A stretch of 64,000 bases of DNA, from assembly GCA_024233215.1 (NCBI GenBank), contig JACKPW010000004.1:1-64000 (forward strand), in the 5' to 3' direction. Position numbers and translations under genes: made by a program. Numbering within the stretch: position 1 is the stretch's first letter; every line of letters starts with the position of its first letter. Source of the stretch: Verrucomicrobiales bacterium. GTDB lineage: Bacteria; Verrucomicrobiota; Verrucomicrobiia; Limisphaerales; J093. The notes below the pieces were generated by a model that worked only from the letters and a program-made list of their open reading frames with translations, did not search any database and was not told the DNA's origin. Positions 17,157 through 25,389 of the stretch are shown piece by piece.

Positions 17157-19376
17157 ATGGAAAACCAGCAGCATCGTCAAGGCCCGGCAGGACGCACTCG
17201 TGGGAGGGGTCGCCACGTCGGGTTGGCGGCTGCCCTGCTCGGGTTCCTCTCGGTTTCCGCGCAGGCGGACATCCAGTTCGACGTCTTCCTCGGCTACGGC
17301 AGTGGCGGGGCAAACGACGGCGTGGTGCGGGAGGCCGCATGGTTTCCGGTCGCCTGCGAGATCCTTAACGACGGACCGGCCTTTGACGCCGTGTTCGAGC
17401 TGGCGTCCCAGCAGATCGGCGGGGGACACACGATCCGGCTGCCGGTCGAACTGCCCTCAAACACCCGGAAGCGCTTCTCGTTTCCAGTCTTCTCCGGGGG
17501 GCGGTATGCGAGTTGGTACGCGCGACTGGCCGACGACCGCGGGAAGACCAAGGCGGAGCGCACGGACATTCGCACCCAGGACATCTCCTGGGAGACCTAC
17601 CTGCTCGGTGGTCTGCCCCGGAGCTTCGGCGGCCTGCCCTCGCTGCCGGATCCCGAAGGCCCCCGGGATGAGATCAAGCCGCGGGTCGCCCGTCTGACCG
17701 CGGAACTCTTCCCGGACAACCCCATTGCCCTGGAAGGACTCGACGCCCTCTATCTGAACTCCGAGAAGGCCCTGGAGCTTGGCGTCCCCCAGGCCACCGC
17801 GTTGACCGAATGGGTGCGGGGGGGCGGCCATCTGATCGTCGCGCCGGAACAGGCGCAGGACATCCTGAGCACCCCGTGGCTCGAAACGCTGATGCCGGCC
17901 ACCCTGGGCTCCCTGAGCACAAACCGGACGGGGGGCCTCTTTGCCCAGTGGATCCGCAGCGGTCCCTCGGACAAGTCGCCCTTCGAATCGTGGACCGGCG
18001 ACCCCGGCAGCTCGATCACCGGCCGACCCGGGCAGCCGCAGGAACAAAACGCCTATCTAAAGGCCGCAATGGACCCGGCCTTCGAAACCTCCGAGTTCCC
18101 GGCCTTCAACCTGACCCGCCGGGATGGCCAGGTGTTGCTCGCCGCCGGCGCCGACCCGTTGATCCTGACCGCGGAGCGGGATCGGGGTCGCGTCACGCTG
18201 CTGGCGTTCAGCCCCGAGCGCGAACCGTTCAAGTCGTGGAAAAGCAAGGAATGGTTCTGGGCCCGGCTCGTGGGGATCCCGGGATCCACCCTGTCTCGGG
18301 CCGACCGCAACATCTACGGCGGCAACAGCGCCGACGGCATCCTCGGGGCGATGATCGACAGCCGGCAGATCCGCAAGCTCCCGGTGGAATGGCTGCTCAT
18401 CCTCCTCATCGTTTACCTCGTGGTCATCGGCCCGCTGGACCACTGGTGGCTCAAGAAGATCAACCGCCAGATCCTCACCTGGGTGACGTTCCCCTTCTAC
18501 GTCGTGGTCTTCTCGCTGCTGATCTACTGGATCGGCTACAAACTCCGCGCGGGTGAGACGGAGTGGAACGAACTGCACATTGTTGACATCCTGCCCGGCA
18601 TCGGGGAGGCCGAACTCCGGGGGCGCTCCTACGGCTCGCTCTACTCCTCCGTGAATGCCGCCTACGACCTGCAACCCCCGCTGCAGAACGCGGTCATGCG
18701 GGGAGAATACCGGGGCAACATGGGCGGCCAGGTTGGCGGTTCCATGACCACCGAATTGTCCGACAACACCCTGCGGGCACGCGTCTCCGTCCCGGTCTGG
18801 ACCAGCCTGCTCTACACCGCGGACTGGGCCGAAACCACCAATGCGCCAGCCAGCGCCAGCCTGCAGGTCTCGGGCAACGAACTGCGCGTCGCCGTGGAAA
18901 ACCACCTTCCCCGGGCCCTCGAAAACGTGCGGCTCGTCTACCAGGACCGCTACTACGACCTCCAAACCGTGCCCGGCGGCGGACGGCGGACGTTCAACTT
19001 CCGCCTGGCCGAGGGAACCCCCGTGGCAAACCTGCTGAACAACCGCCTCAACCAGTTCCGCGTGGCGGTCAGTTCCCGCCGGCAGGCCTTCGGAAACACG
19101 GAATCCGGCCGACTGGAACCCGACGCGGACAACCTGCTCGCCGTCTCGTTCCTCGGCCGCAGTGCAGTCCGGCAGCCCAACCAGCGCGACTGGGTCTACC
19201 CCGCGGGGCTGGACCTCACCCCATTGCTGGATCGCGGCGAAGCGGTCCTCCTAGCCTGGGATCCCGGCGAAAAGATCGCCGACACCCCCTTCATCACCAC
19301 CAAGATCCCGCGGGTCACCAGCAGCGTCTTCTACCGGCTGGCCGTGAATCCCGGCACCGCCCTCGAACAGCCTTGA
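17157..19376 (+). CDS. Large membrane protein partner of an ABC exporter
   Basis: About 739 residues from the ATG at 17157. A signal peptide follows the basic start (GRHVGLAAALLGFLSVSAQA). The long N-terminal extracytoplasmic half includes a Rossmann/amidotransferase-like segment (LEGLDALYLNSEKAL, then TEWVRGGGHLIVAPEQ). Two transmembrane helices lie near residues 408-433 (VEWLLILLIVYLVVIGPLDH) and 441-464 (FPFYVVVFSLLIYWIGYKL), and a C-terminal beta-rich domain follows. It sits directly before an ABC ATPase and a permease, an arrangement reminiscent of GldG-type auxiliary components. Membership of a named family is not certain. It probably supplies the periplasmic part of the exporter. Confidence 0.7.
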   Translation: MENQQHRQGPAGRTRGRGRHVGLAAALLGFLSVSAQADIQFDVFLGYGSGGANDGVVREAAWFPVACEILNDGPAFDAVFELASQQIGGGHTIRLPVELPSNTRKRFSFPVFSGGRYASWYARLADDRGKTKAERTDIRTQDISWETYLLGGLPRSFGGLPSLPDPEGPRDEIKPRVARLTAELFPDNPIALEGLDALYLNSEKALELGVPQATALTEWVRGGGHLIVAPEQAQDILSTPWLETLMPATLGSLSTNRTGGLFAQWIRSGPSDKSPFESWTGDPGSSITGRPGQPQEQNAYLKAAMDPAFETSEFPAFNLTRRDGQVLLAAGADPLILTAERDRGRVTLLAFSPEREPFKSWKSKEWFWARLVGIPGSTLSRADRNIYGGNSADGILGAMIDSRQIRKLPVEWLLILLIVYLVVIGPLDHWWLKKINRQILTWVTFPFYVVVFSLLIYWIGYKLRAGETEWNELHIVDILPGIGEAELRGRSYGSLYSSVNAAYDLQPPLQNAVMRGEYRGNMGGQVGGSMTTELSDNTLRARVSVPVWTSLLYTADWAETTNAPASASLQVSGNELRVAVENHLPRALENVRLVYQDRYYDLQTVPGGGRRTFNFRLAEGTPVANLLNNRLNQFRVAVSSRRQAFGNTESGRLEPDADNLLAVSFLGRSAVRQPNQRDWVYPAGLDLTPLLDRGEAVLLAWDPGEKIADTPFITTKIPRVTSSVFYRLAVNPGTALEQP

Positions 19377-19402
19377 TTGATGGCACCGCAACCGCAACCC
19401 GC

Positions 19403-20356
19403 ATGAGCACGCCTCCCGAACCCAAACCCGCCGTTCAAACCCATGGCCTGACCCGCCTCTACGGCAGCATGGTCGCCCTCAGCAACCTCGATCTCACGGT
19501 TAACCAGGGCGACCTCTTCGGGTTCATCGGCTCCAACGGCGCGGGCAAAACCACCACGCTCCGCATCCTCGCCACCTTCCTCTCCCCCTCAGGAGGCACC
19601 GCCTCCATCCTCGGCAACGACGTGGTCAAGGAAGCCGACGCCGTCCGTCACATCATCGGCTACATGCCCGACTTTTTCGGCGTCTACAAGGACATGGAGG
19701 TCACGGAGTACCTCGATTTCTTCGGTGCCTGCTACAAGATCCCATCCTCCAAACGCGAACAGACCGTCAACGACGTCCTGGAACTGGTGGGGCTCAGCGA
19801 GAAACGCGGTGCGCTCATCGGCGCCCTGAGTCGCGGCATGCAACAACGCCTCGGCCTGGCCCGCGTGTTGATCCACGACCCCAAGGTCCTCCTGCTCGAC
19901 GAGCCGGCCAGCGGTCTCGACCCCCGCGCCCGCATCGAGGTCATGGCGATCCTCCAGGAACTGCAGCGCATGGGAAAGACGATCATCATCTCGTCCCACA
20001 TCCTCAGCGAACTGCAAAACCTCTGCAATCGCGTCGCCATCATCGAAAAGGGCAAGCTCATTTACAGCGGCCCGGTCCAGGGCGTACGCGACCAACTCGC
20101 CACCGGCCGCGTCATGTGGGTCCGCGTCTCGGGTGATCCCGGACAGGCGGTGGAACTGCTCAAGTCCCGGAGCGAGGTCAGCAACGTCGAAACCGTCGAC
20201 GGCCGGATCAAGGTCACTTTGTCCGACCACGAAAGCGACCACGCCGTCGTGGCCGAGACCCTCGTCAAGGGCGGCGCCCGCCTGATCGAACTCCGCGAGG
20301 ACGAACTGGGTCTGGAGGAAGTGTTCCTCCGAGTCACCCGCGGCGAGACGCAGTAG
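19403..20356 (+). CDS. ABC transporter ATP-binding protein
   Basis: About 317 residues from the ATG at 19403; a TTG at 19373 overlapping the upstream stop is an alternative start. Walker A is GSNGAGKTTT, the signature loop is LSRGMQQR, Walker B is VLLLDEPASGLDPRAR and the H-loop is IIISSHILSEL. The closest general type is the CcmA/NatA-like exporter ATPase with a C-terminal regulatory extension. It would drive the permease encoded downstream at 20549. Confidence 0.95.
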   Translation: MSTPPEPKPAVQTHGLTRLYGSMVALSNLDLTVNQGDLFGFIGSNGAGKTTTLRILATFLSPSGGTASILGNDVVKEADAVRHIIGYMPDFFGVYKDMEVTEYLDFFGACYKIPSSKREQTVNDVLELVGLSEKRGALIGALSRGMQQRLGLARVLIHDPKVLLLDEPASGLDPRARIEVMAILQELQRMGKTIIISSHILSELQNLCNRVAIIEKGKLIYSGPVQGVRDQLATGRVMWVRVSGDPGQAVELLKSRSEVSNVETVDGRIKVTLSDHESDHAVVAETLVKGGARLIELREDELGLEEVFLRVTRGETQ

Positions 20357-20373
20357 CCAGGGCTGAAGTCCTG

Positions 20374-20542
20374 GAATCCGAAATCCGAAGGGAAGCCCCA
20401 GCAGCGACGTAGCGACCGTTTGATGGGCGGTTCCTGCCTGAGCCATCCCGCCGGGATCGGCGAACGTTGGTTCGTTGCCACGGCTCTTCGGCCTTCGGGC
20501 CTTCGGATTTCGGGCTTGCTTCGGATTTTGGACTTCGGATTT
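20374..20542. repeat. ATCCGAA-type inverted repeat pair between ATPase and permease genes
   Basis: The left arm 20374-20390 (GAATCCGAAATCCGAAG) is matched in inverse orientation by CTTCGGATTTCGG (20501-20513), and again by CTTCGGATT-like copies up to 20542. Between them lie about 110 bp without a gene. An isolated direct copy of the same word pair occurs at 46059-46076, so this is a genome-level repeat family rather than a local accident. The permease start codon lies only a few bases beyond the right arm. Confidence 0.6.
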
Positions 20543-20548
20543 GCACTC

Positions 20549-22240
20549 GTGCGCCTGTTGCCGGTCATCGAACGCGAACTCCGGGCATCCGCCCGGCAAC
20601 CCTTCACGTACTGGCTGCGGGTGCTCGGGGTGGCCTGGCTGGGACTGGGAATCGGTGTCGGATGGACCTTGCTGAGAGGAATGCGGGGCATGGTCACGTC
20701 CGCGGGGGTCGACCAGCGAAGTCTGGGCGTGATGCTCTTCGGCGCCATGAACTTCGCCATGGTCCTGGCGCTGGGACTCCTGACCCCGCTGTTGACCGCG
20801 GACAGCGTCAGCCGCGAACGGCGGGAAGGAACGCTGGGGCTGCTTCGGCTGACCCCGCTGCGACCGCTGGACATTGTTCTGGGAAAAAGCATCGCCCAGG
20901 TGCTGAAGGGACTGACGCTGTATCTCACGATGTTGCCGTGGCTCACCCTGCCGGTCCTGCTGGGCGGCGTGGGCATGGCCCACTTCGCCCTGGCGGCCGA
21001 GTTGAATGCCGGGGTTCTCGTGCTGGGGCTGAGCGCGGGCATGCTCGCCTCGGCCCTCTGTCGCGACTCCGCCAAGGCCATCCTGCTGGCGGAAGGTCTG
21101 AGTGTCCTGTTGCTGGCGGTCTTTCTGCTGGGTCACCAGGCAATATTCCGAATGCAGGTCGTGCCGGCGCTGGCGGGCCCCGGCGGGCCCGGCTTCGGGT
21201 TCAGCCTGAACGACTTCATGCCCGGCTGGTACCATGAGCGGGGAATTCTGAGTCGTGCGGTCAGTCTGCTGTTCTTCACCACCTCGAGCGGGGTGAACCG
21301 GGGCTGGAACACGGGCCTGACCAATGTCTGGAGTGATGTCTGGGCGGCGCTGCCCGCCAGGAGCGAACATGTCTGGCACCAGGCTGCCGCCACGCTGTTG
21401 CTCGGATGCCTCGTGGCGTCCTTCTTGATCTTGTGGATCGCCGCACGAAGCGTGCGGAGTGCGTGGGTCGAACAGCCTCCCTCCGTGGCGATGGAACGGA
21501 TGCGGCGGAAGCTGCTCACGCCCCGATACCTCACCGACCTCCTGCAACGACGCCTCCGCCAGACCCTGGAATCGAACCCCATCGGCTGGCTGCACCAACG
21601 GTCGCCCAACGCCCGGATGGTCAAATGGGGCTGGGTCCTGGCGATGATCCTGGGCGAATTCCTGGTGCTGAGCGAAAGCGGCGGGGCCGGCGAGTCCCGG
21701 GATCTCCGGAATGCCCAATACCTGCTCGCCCTCGCGCTGCTGGTGGGGGTCGCCTTCAGTTCCGCGGCCAGCTTTCGCCATGAACGGGAGAACGGGGCGT
21801 TCGAACTGCTGCTGGTCACCCCGCTTTCGGTCCCCGCCCTGATCTGGGGTAGGCTGGCGGGAATCTGGAGGCAGTTTCTTCCCGCAGCCGCCCTGCTGGC
21901 GATCATCCAGCTCCTGCTCCGAATCTGGACCTTTGCGATGGGGCGTGGCCATGAGCCGGAGGTCTTCTTCGCCGGCTGTTTCGCGGTCGTTCCCATCGTC
22001 GGATTGTGGCTCTCCATGCAACGCCGGGGCCTGCTGAGCGCCGGGTTGCTGACGTTGCTGACGGGTGTGGTCCTGCCCCTGCTGCTGGTCAACACCCTGA
22101 GTGCATTCAAACTGCTCGGCGTGAACGCGGCGAACGCCGGCAGTACCTGGCTCGTCTTTCAGGGCGCTCTCGGGCTCTTCGCCTTCCTCCACCTGGACCG
22201 GGCCCTTTCCGAACGGCGATTCCTGTCCAAACAGCCGTAG
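20549..22240 (+). CDS. ABC transporter permease
   Basis: About 563 residues from a GTG at 20549 (VRLLPVIERELRASARQPFT). Upstream in-frame ATGs would read through the repeat region, so GTG is preferred. There are two similar halves, each with a cytoplasmic REGTLGLLRLTPL / ENGAFELLLVTPL element followed by membrane segments. This is the ABC-2 type pattern of exporters. About ten to twelve hydrophobic segments are visible (for example LLLAEGLSVLLLAVFLL). It forms a transport unit with the ATPase and the large membrane protein upstream. The substrate cannot be read from the sequence. Confidence 0.88.
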   Translation: MRLLPVIERELRASARQPFTYWLRVLGVAWLGLGIGVGWTLLRGMRGMVTSAGVDQRSLGVMLFGAMNFAMVLALGLLTPLLTADSVSRERREGTLGLLRLTPLRPLDIVLGKSIAQVLKGLTLYLTMLPWLTLPVLLGGVGMAHFALAAELNAGVLVLGLSAGMLASALCRDSAKAILLAEGLSVLLLAVFLLGHQAIFRMQVVPALAGPGGPGFGFSLNDFMPGWYHERGILSRAVSLLFFTTSSGVNRGWNTGLTNVWSDVWAALPARSEHVWHQAAATLLLGCLVASFLILWIAARSVRSAWVEQPPSVAMERMRRKLLTPRYLTDLLQRRLRQTLESNPIGWLHQRSPNARMVKWGWVLAMILGEFLVLSESGGAGESRDLRNAQYLLALALLVGVAFSSAASFRHERENGAFELLLVTPLSVPALIWGRLAGIWRQFLPAAALLAIIQLLLRIWTFAMGRGHEPEVFFAGCFAVVPIVGLWLSMQRRGLLSAGLLTLLTGVVLPLLLVNTLSAFKLLGVNAANAGSTWLVFQGALGLFAFLHLDRALSERRFLSKQP

Positions 22241-22258
22241 CCGTCTCCATGCAGTCGA

Positions 22259-22427
22259 CCAAAGCACGAAATACACGAATCACACGAAAACACTGGGAAA
22301 CAACCTCTTGGCGACCCTGTCGTCAAGCTCACCTCATGGTGACAGGGGCTCAGCGTACAGGCGCAAGGGACTGAACCAACCCGTTGCTCGCTCCTCCTTT
22401 CGTGTATTTCGTGTGTTTCGTGGTTGG
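22259..22427. mobile_element. Empty cassette with CACGAAA-type terminal inverted repeats
   Basis: The left arm 22259-22290 and the right arm 22397-22427 are near-complementary inverted copies built from the words CACGAAA, TACACGAA and CACACGAAA. The roughly 105 bp inside carry no open frame worth calling, but they contain a smaller inverted repeat (CCCTGTC near 22315 with GACAGGG near 22341). The ends are of the same family as those around the GxxExxY gene at 50286-50736. The unit lies between convergent genes, so it is probably a non-autonomous or decayed copy. Confidence 0.6.
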
Positions 22428-22505
22428 ACTGAGTCGCCTCGGCCTGGCCCCGCCTCCCGGCAGGGGGGGCCGATCCGGCCCCATCAACCCTGCCGCTGCC
22501 GGATA

Positions 22506-22531
22506 ACCGACGGGCATCGCGCGCCGTCGGT
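22506..22531. terminator. Hairpin between convergent genes
   Basis: ACCGACGG (22506-22513) pairs with CCGTCGGT (22524-22531), giving an 8-bp stem 15 bp beyond the end of the PDZ gene on the minus strand. A second small palindrome, GGGGCCGATCCGGCCCC, lies near 22468-22486. No T-tract is present, so termination strength is uncertain. Confidence 0.35.
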
Positions 22532-22546
22532 CGCTCTCTGCAGGCC

Positions 22547-24118
22547 TCACACTCCGGTCGGAGTATCGGGCGTCAGCACTTCCTCCTCCTCAACCCGGAT
22601 GAACCCCGGCTGGGCGTCCTCGTGGATCACACGCAACTGCCGTTCCACGGGCGGCGCCTCGGGACGATCCAGGTTTTGCTGCAGCAGTTGCTCCACCTTC
22701 TCCAGCCGCTCGCGGACTTCCGGCGACAGCTTCTCGCGGTCGGTGTCCGAGTTCACCTCGCCTTCGAAGAGCACGTTGCCCTCAGCGTCCTTCACCGTGA
22801 CATGACGGCTGTCGCCCTCCTGCCGCACGGCAAGTTCACCCGCCGGATCCCGGGAGATCACCGTACCGATCCGACTCTGGACCGTCCCGGTCCCGCGCGC
22901 GGTTGTGTGGATTTCGACATTCTGGACGGTCGGATTCCCCGTCGCCCCCCCCATCATGGTCCCCATGCCAAAGCCGGCGCTGGTGCCGCCCTCCCCAAAG
23001 GGGTCGCCCGCACCGGTGTTGGGCGATTTCATGATGATGACCGAGCCGGACTGGTTCGGCAGGGCGTTTACCTCGATCTTTGGCGCCACCATGTACTGTC
23101 GCCGAAACTGCTTGAGCTGCTGTGCGTCGGCCGGTTCGCGCTTGCCCAGTTCGACCTTCACCTCCACCGGCTTCCCCTCGCGGAGCAACTTCAGGGCGAC
23201 ACAGTCACCCGGCTTCCACCGACCGATGATCTCCGCGAACTGCCGCGGTTCCGTCACCTTTTTGGCGTCGAGCTCGGTGATCAGGTCGTGCTTCACCAGG
23301 CCGGCCCTGGCTGCCGGGCTGTCGTCGATGACCTGCTCAATCAACACCCCGCCGTCCTCGCGACTGCGGTCCAACTGTTCGAGCAGGGTCTCATCCGGCT
23401 CCCTTAGTTCCACACCGAGGTAGGCCGTCGGCTGGCCCGAGGGGGTCCAGACACCTCCCAGTTTTCGCGCCTCCTCGAGATCCTGCAGCAGCTTGGGCGC
23501 CTGGGGTTGGGTGGATCCGCCCCCGCCCATCATGCCGCCCCCCATGCCCCCCATCATCCCCCCTGGAGCGCCGGGACCGACCCCCGTGGAAAACCCGCCT
23601 CCGCCCATCCCGCCCGGAGCCCCCATGCCACCCATGCTCCCCATTCCGAACGCGCCACCCCCCATGGCTCCGCCCCCCCCGAAACCCATCATCGGCCCGC
23701 CGACCGACCAGGACGGCCCAGGCATCACCTCGTGCTCCCCAAGCGTGGCGACCAAGGACTCCGACCTGCCGCCGCGCAGAACGGTCAAGTCCACCGCGTT
23801 CCCCGGCTCGTAACTCCGGATCAACCGCGTGAGCTGATCCGCGTTGAACAGCCACTGGTCATCCACCTTCTGGAGGACATCGTGCTGCTCGAGTCCGGCC
23901 TTCGCTGCCGGACTGCCGTCCGCGACGCTCTCCACCGTCAGCCCCGCCCCGCGGGGAAGCTGGAGCTGATGGCGCACGGCATCGGCCACCGTTCCCACCG
24001 ACACCCCCAGCCAGGTGGAGGTGTCGCCGGCGTTGAGTTGCAATCCCAGCAGCCCGGTTGCCGTCCAGAGAACGGTCCGTTGCCAGGAGTGATTTCTCTT
24101 GGTCTTCATAGGGTTCAT
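22547..24118 (-). CDS. Exported double-PDZ protein
   Basis: About 523 residues, starting at the ATG at 24118, which has AGGA eight bases upstream; a second ATG lies three codons on. The signal peptide is RTVLWTATGLLGLQLNA. PDZ domain 1 (about residues 33-130) contains TWLGVSVGTV and SPAAKAGLEQHDVL. A Met/Gly-rich linker follows (about 135-205). PDZ domain 2 (about 235-330) contains AYLGVELREP and SPAARAGLVKHDLI. The C-terminal region is acidic. There is no protease domain, so it is not a DegP-type enzyme; a scaffold or envelope-stress sensor is plausible. It is the last gene of the sigma/anti-sigma operon, which suggests that it is the regulated output or the sensor. Confidence 0.88.
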   Translation of the reverse strand: MNPMKTKRNHSWQRTVLWTATGLLGLQLNAGDTSTWLGVSVGTVADAVRHQLQLPRGAGLTVESVADGSPAAKAGLEQHDVLQKVDDQWLFNADQLTRLIRSYEPGNAVDLTVLRGGRSESLVATLGEHEVMPGPSWSVGGPMMGFGGGGAMGGGAFGMGSMGGMGAPGGMGGGGFSTGVGPGAPGGMMGGMGGGMMGGGGSTQPQAPKLLQDLEEARKLGGVWTPSGQPTAYLGVELREPDETLLEQLDRSREDGGVLIEQVIDDSPAARAGLVKHDLITELDAKKVTEPRQFAEIIGRWKPGDCVALKLLREGKPVEVKVELGKREPADAQQLKQFRRQYMVAPKIEVNALPNQSGSVIIMKSPNTGAGDPFGEGGTSAGFGMGTMMGGATGNPTVQNVEIHTTARGTGTVQSRIGTVISRDPAGELAVRQEGDSRHVTVKDAEGNVLFEGEVNSDTDREKLSPEVRERLEKVEQLLQQNLDRPEAPPVERQLRVIHEDAQPGFIRVEEEEVLTPDTPTGV

Positions 24119-24149
24119 TCGTTTGTTCCTGAGTTCACTGATCCAACAC

Positions 24150-24707
24150 TCAATAGACATGCAAGGGCACGAGGACCACGTCCTCGCGTGGCACCACCAC
24201 CCGGACCACCGCCTGGGCCTGTTCATCCCGCCAGTCGGTGGTGTCGAGGTACTGGTAACGAATCCGCCGCAAAGGGGTCGTGCTGGAGGCAAAGAGGATG
24301 CCGTCATCCTCGGCGGCGTAGAGGTAGTTTGCCTCGCCCAAGCGAGTATACCCGGCGAAAGCCGTGTCGCGCGTCAAAGTGGTTTCCCCGGGGTGAGAAG
24401 GTTCGTCCGCGCCCTGCCGCACGCCGTCCGAGTGAGCAGTCGCCACCTTCGGATCAGGGCTTCCGTCGGCCCGAGGGTCCACCAGTTCGGCGGGGTGAGG
24501 CGCGGAAGGCCCCGGCGTCAGCGGTACCAGAACCGCGGTCAATACGGCGGCGGCGGCCAGGACAAGCCACCCGCTCCGCCAACGGCGCGCCCTCCGTTCC
24601 GCAGCCACCGCCTGCTCCACCCTGGCCGCCAGCATCTGGCTGGGTCGGCGGGGCTGCAAACGCCGCAGCTCGGCCTCGAGTTCGGGATCGTCCCAAGGGG
24701 TCTTCAT
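24150..24707 (-). CDS. Probable anti-sigma factor, single-pass membrane protein
   Basis: 185 residues. A charged N-terminal cytoplasmic region (ELEAELRRLQPRRPSQMLAA) is followed by one transmembrane helix near residues 46-64 (GWLVLAAAAVLTAVLVPL) and an extracytoplasmic domain. Its ATG overlaps the end of the sigma factor gene by 4 bp (24704-24707), the usual sign of a translationally coupled sigma/anti-sigma pair. It lacks the HxxxCxxC zinc motif of classical ZAS anti-sigma factors and has no cysteine in the N-terminal half. The assignment therefore rests on position, size and topology. Confidence 0.6.
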   Translation of the reverse strand: MKTPWDDPELEAELRRLQPRRPSQMLAARVEQAVAAERRARRWRSGWLVLAAAAVLTAVLVPLTPGPSAPHPAELVDPRADGSPDPKVATAHSDGVRQGADEPSHPGETTLTRDTAFAGYTRLGEANYLYAAEDDGILFASSTTPLRRIRYQYLDTTDWRDEQAQAVVRVVVPREDVVLVPLHVY

Positions 24708-25225
24708 GCCAGTACCGTGTTCAAGGTTTTCCGCATATGGCCCAGCGCATAGCGATATCGCGAGGCCGCAGTGTGAGGGGAAATCGCGAGGGTCTCACCC
24801 ACCTGTTCGAATGTCAGTCCGCCCCAGACTCGCAGCACCACCACCTCACGCTGCTCGCCGGGCAGTCCCCGCAACGCCGCCTCCAGACAGGCCGCCCGTT
24901 CGCGCTCCTCGAGGGGCGGGTCAAACCACCCTTCCCTGTTCACTCCCGCCTCCGCCGCGAGGGTTTCCTGTTGGACTCGTCGCCGGTGCAGTTGACGCGC
25001 GCGATCGATGGCAATCCGCCGGACCAGTGTGAACAACAGGGGTGGCTCGAACGCCGCTCCCCGGGAGCGCGCCTTCCAGAACCGGACCAGGGCCTCCTGC
25101 ACCAGATCCTCGGCCTCGGCCGGTTCCGGCGTCTGCTGCCGGGCGAACAACAACAGACGCGCGCCCCACTCCTCGAGGAGTTCGCGCCATTCCAGGTTGT
25201 GCTGCTCGCCTTCCGTCATCGCCAT
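24704..25225 (-). CDS. ECF-type RNA polymerase sigma factor
   Basis: About 173 residues from the ATG at 25225 (another ATG is two codons on; a GTG at 25240 is also in frame). Sigma region 2 is seen as AEAEDLVQEALVRFWKA with VRRIAIDRARQ. Region 4 is LRGLPGEQREVVVLRVWGGL followed by the helix-turn-helix TFEQVGETLAISPHTAASR. It would direct polymerase to a small regulon, probably including its own operon. It is the first gene of sigma / anti-sigma-like / double-PDZ. Confidence 0.93.
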   Translation of the reverse strand: MAMTEGEQHNLEWRELLEEWGARLLLFARQQTPEPAEAEDLVQEALVRFWKARSRGAAFEPPLLFTLVRRIAIDRARQLHRRRVQQETLAAEAGVNREGWFDPPLEERERAACLEAALRGLPGEQREVVVLRVWGGLTFEQVGETLAISPHTAASRYRYALGHMRKTLNTVLA

Positions 25226-25389
25226 GCGGCTTACAATCACTTAGCGAACGCCGGCCCGGAATTTGTTCAAGCAAAGAAGCGGCGGCAACGATCCGGGCGC
25301 CCTGCCTCCCCCGCCGACCCGGACCCGGATCGCCGGATTCCCGGGGAAACTGTGGCGCGAGCCGGATTTCAGGCTAAGCTATCACTCGC

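Noticed and set aside
19589..22276. An 895-codon open frame antisense to the ABC ATPase and permease genes
   Set aside because: It spans two well-supported genes and an intergenic repeat. The translation is Gln/Arg/Pro-rich with no domain.
22547..24118. A frameshift in the PDZ gene at the Met/Gly-rich stretch
   Set aside because: Both PDZ domains lie in one continuous frame on either side. Glycine-rich linkers are common in this protein type.
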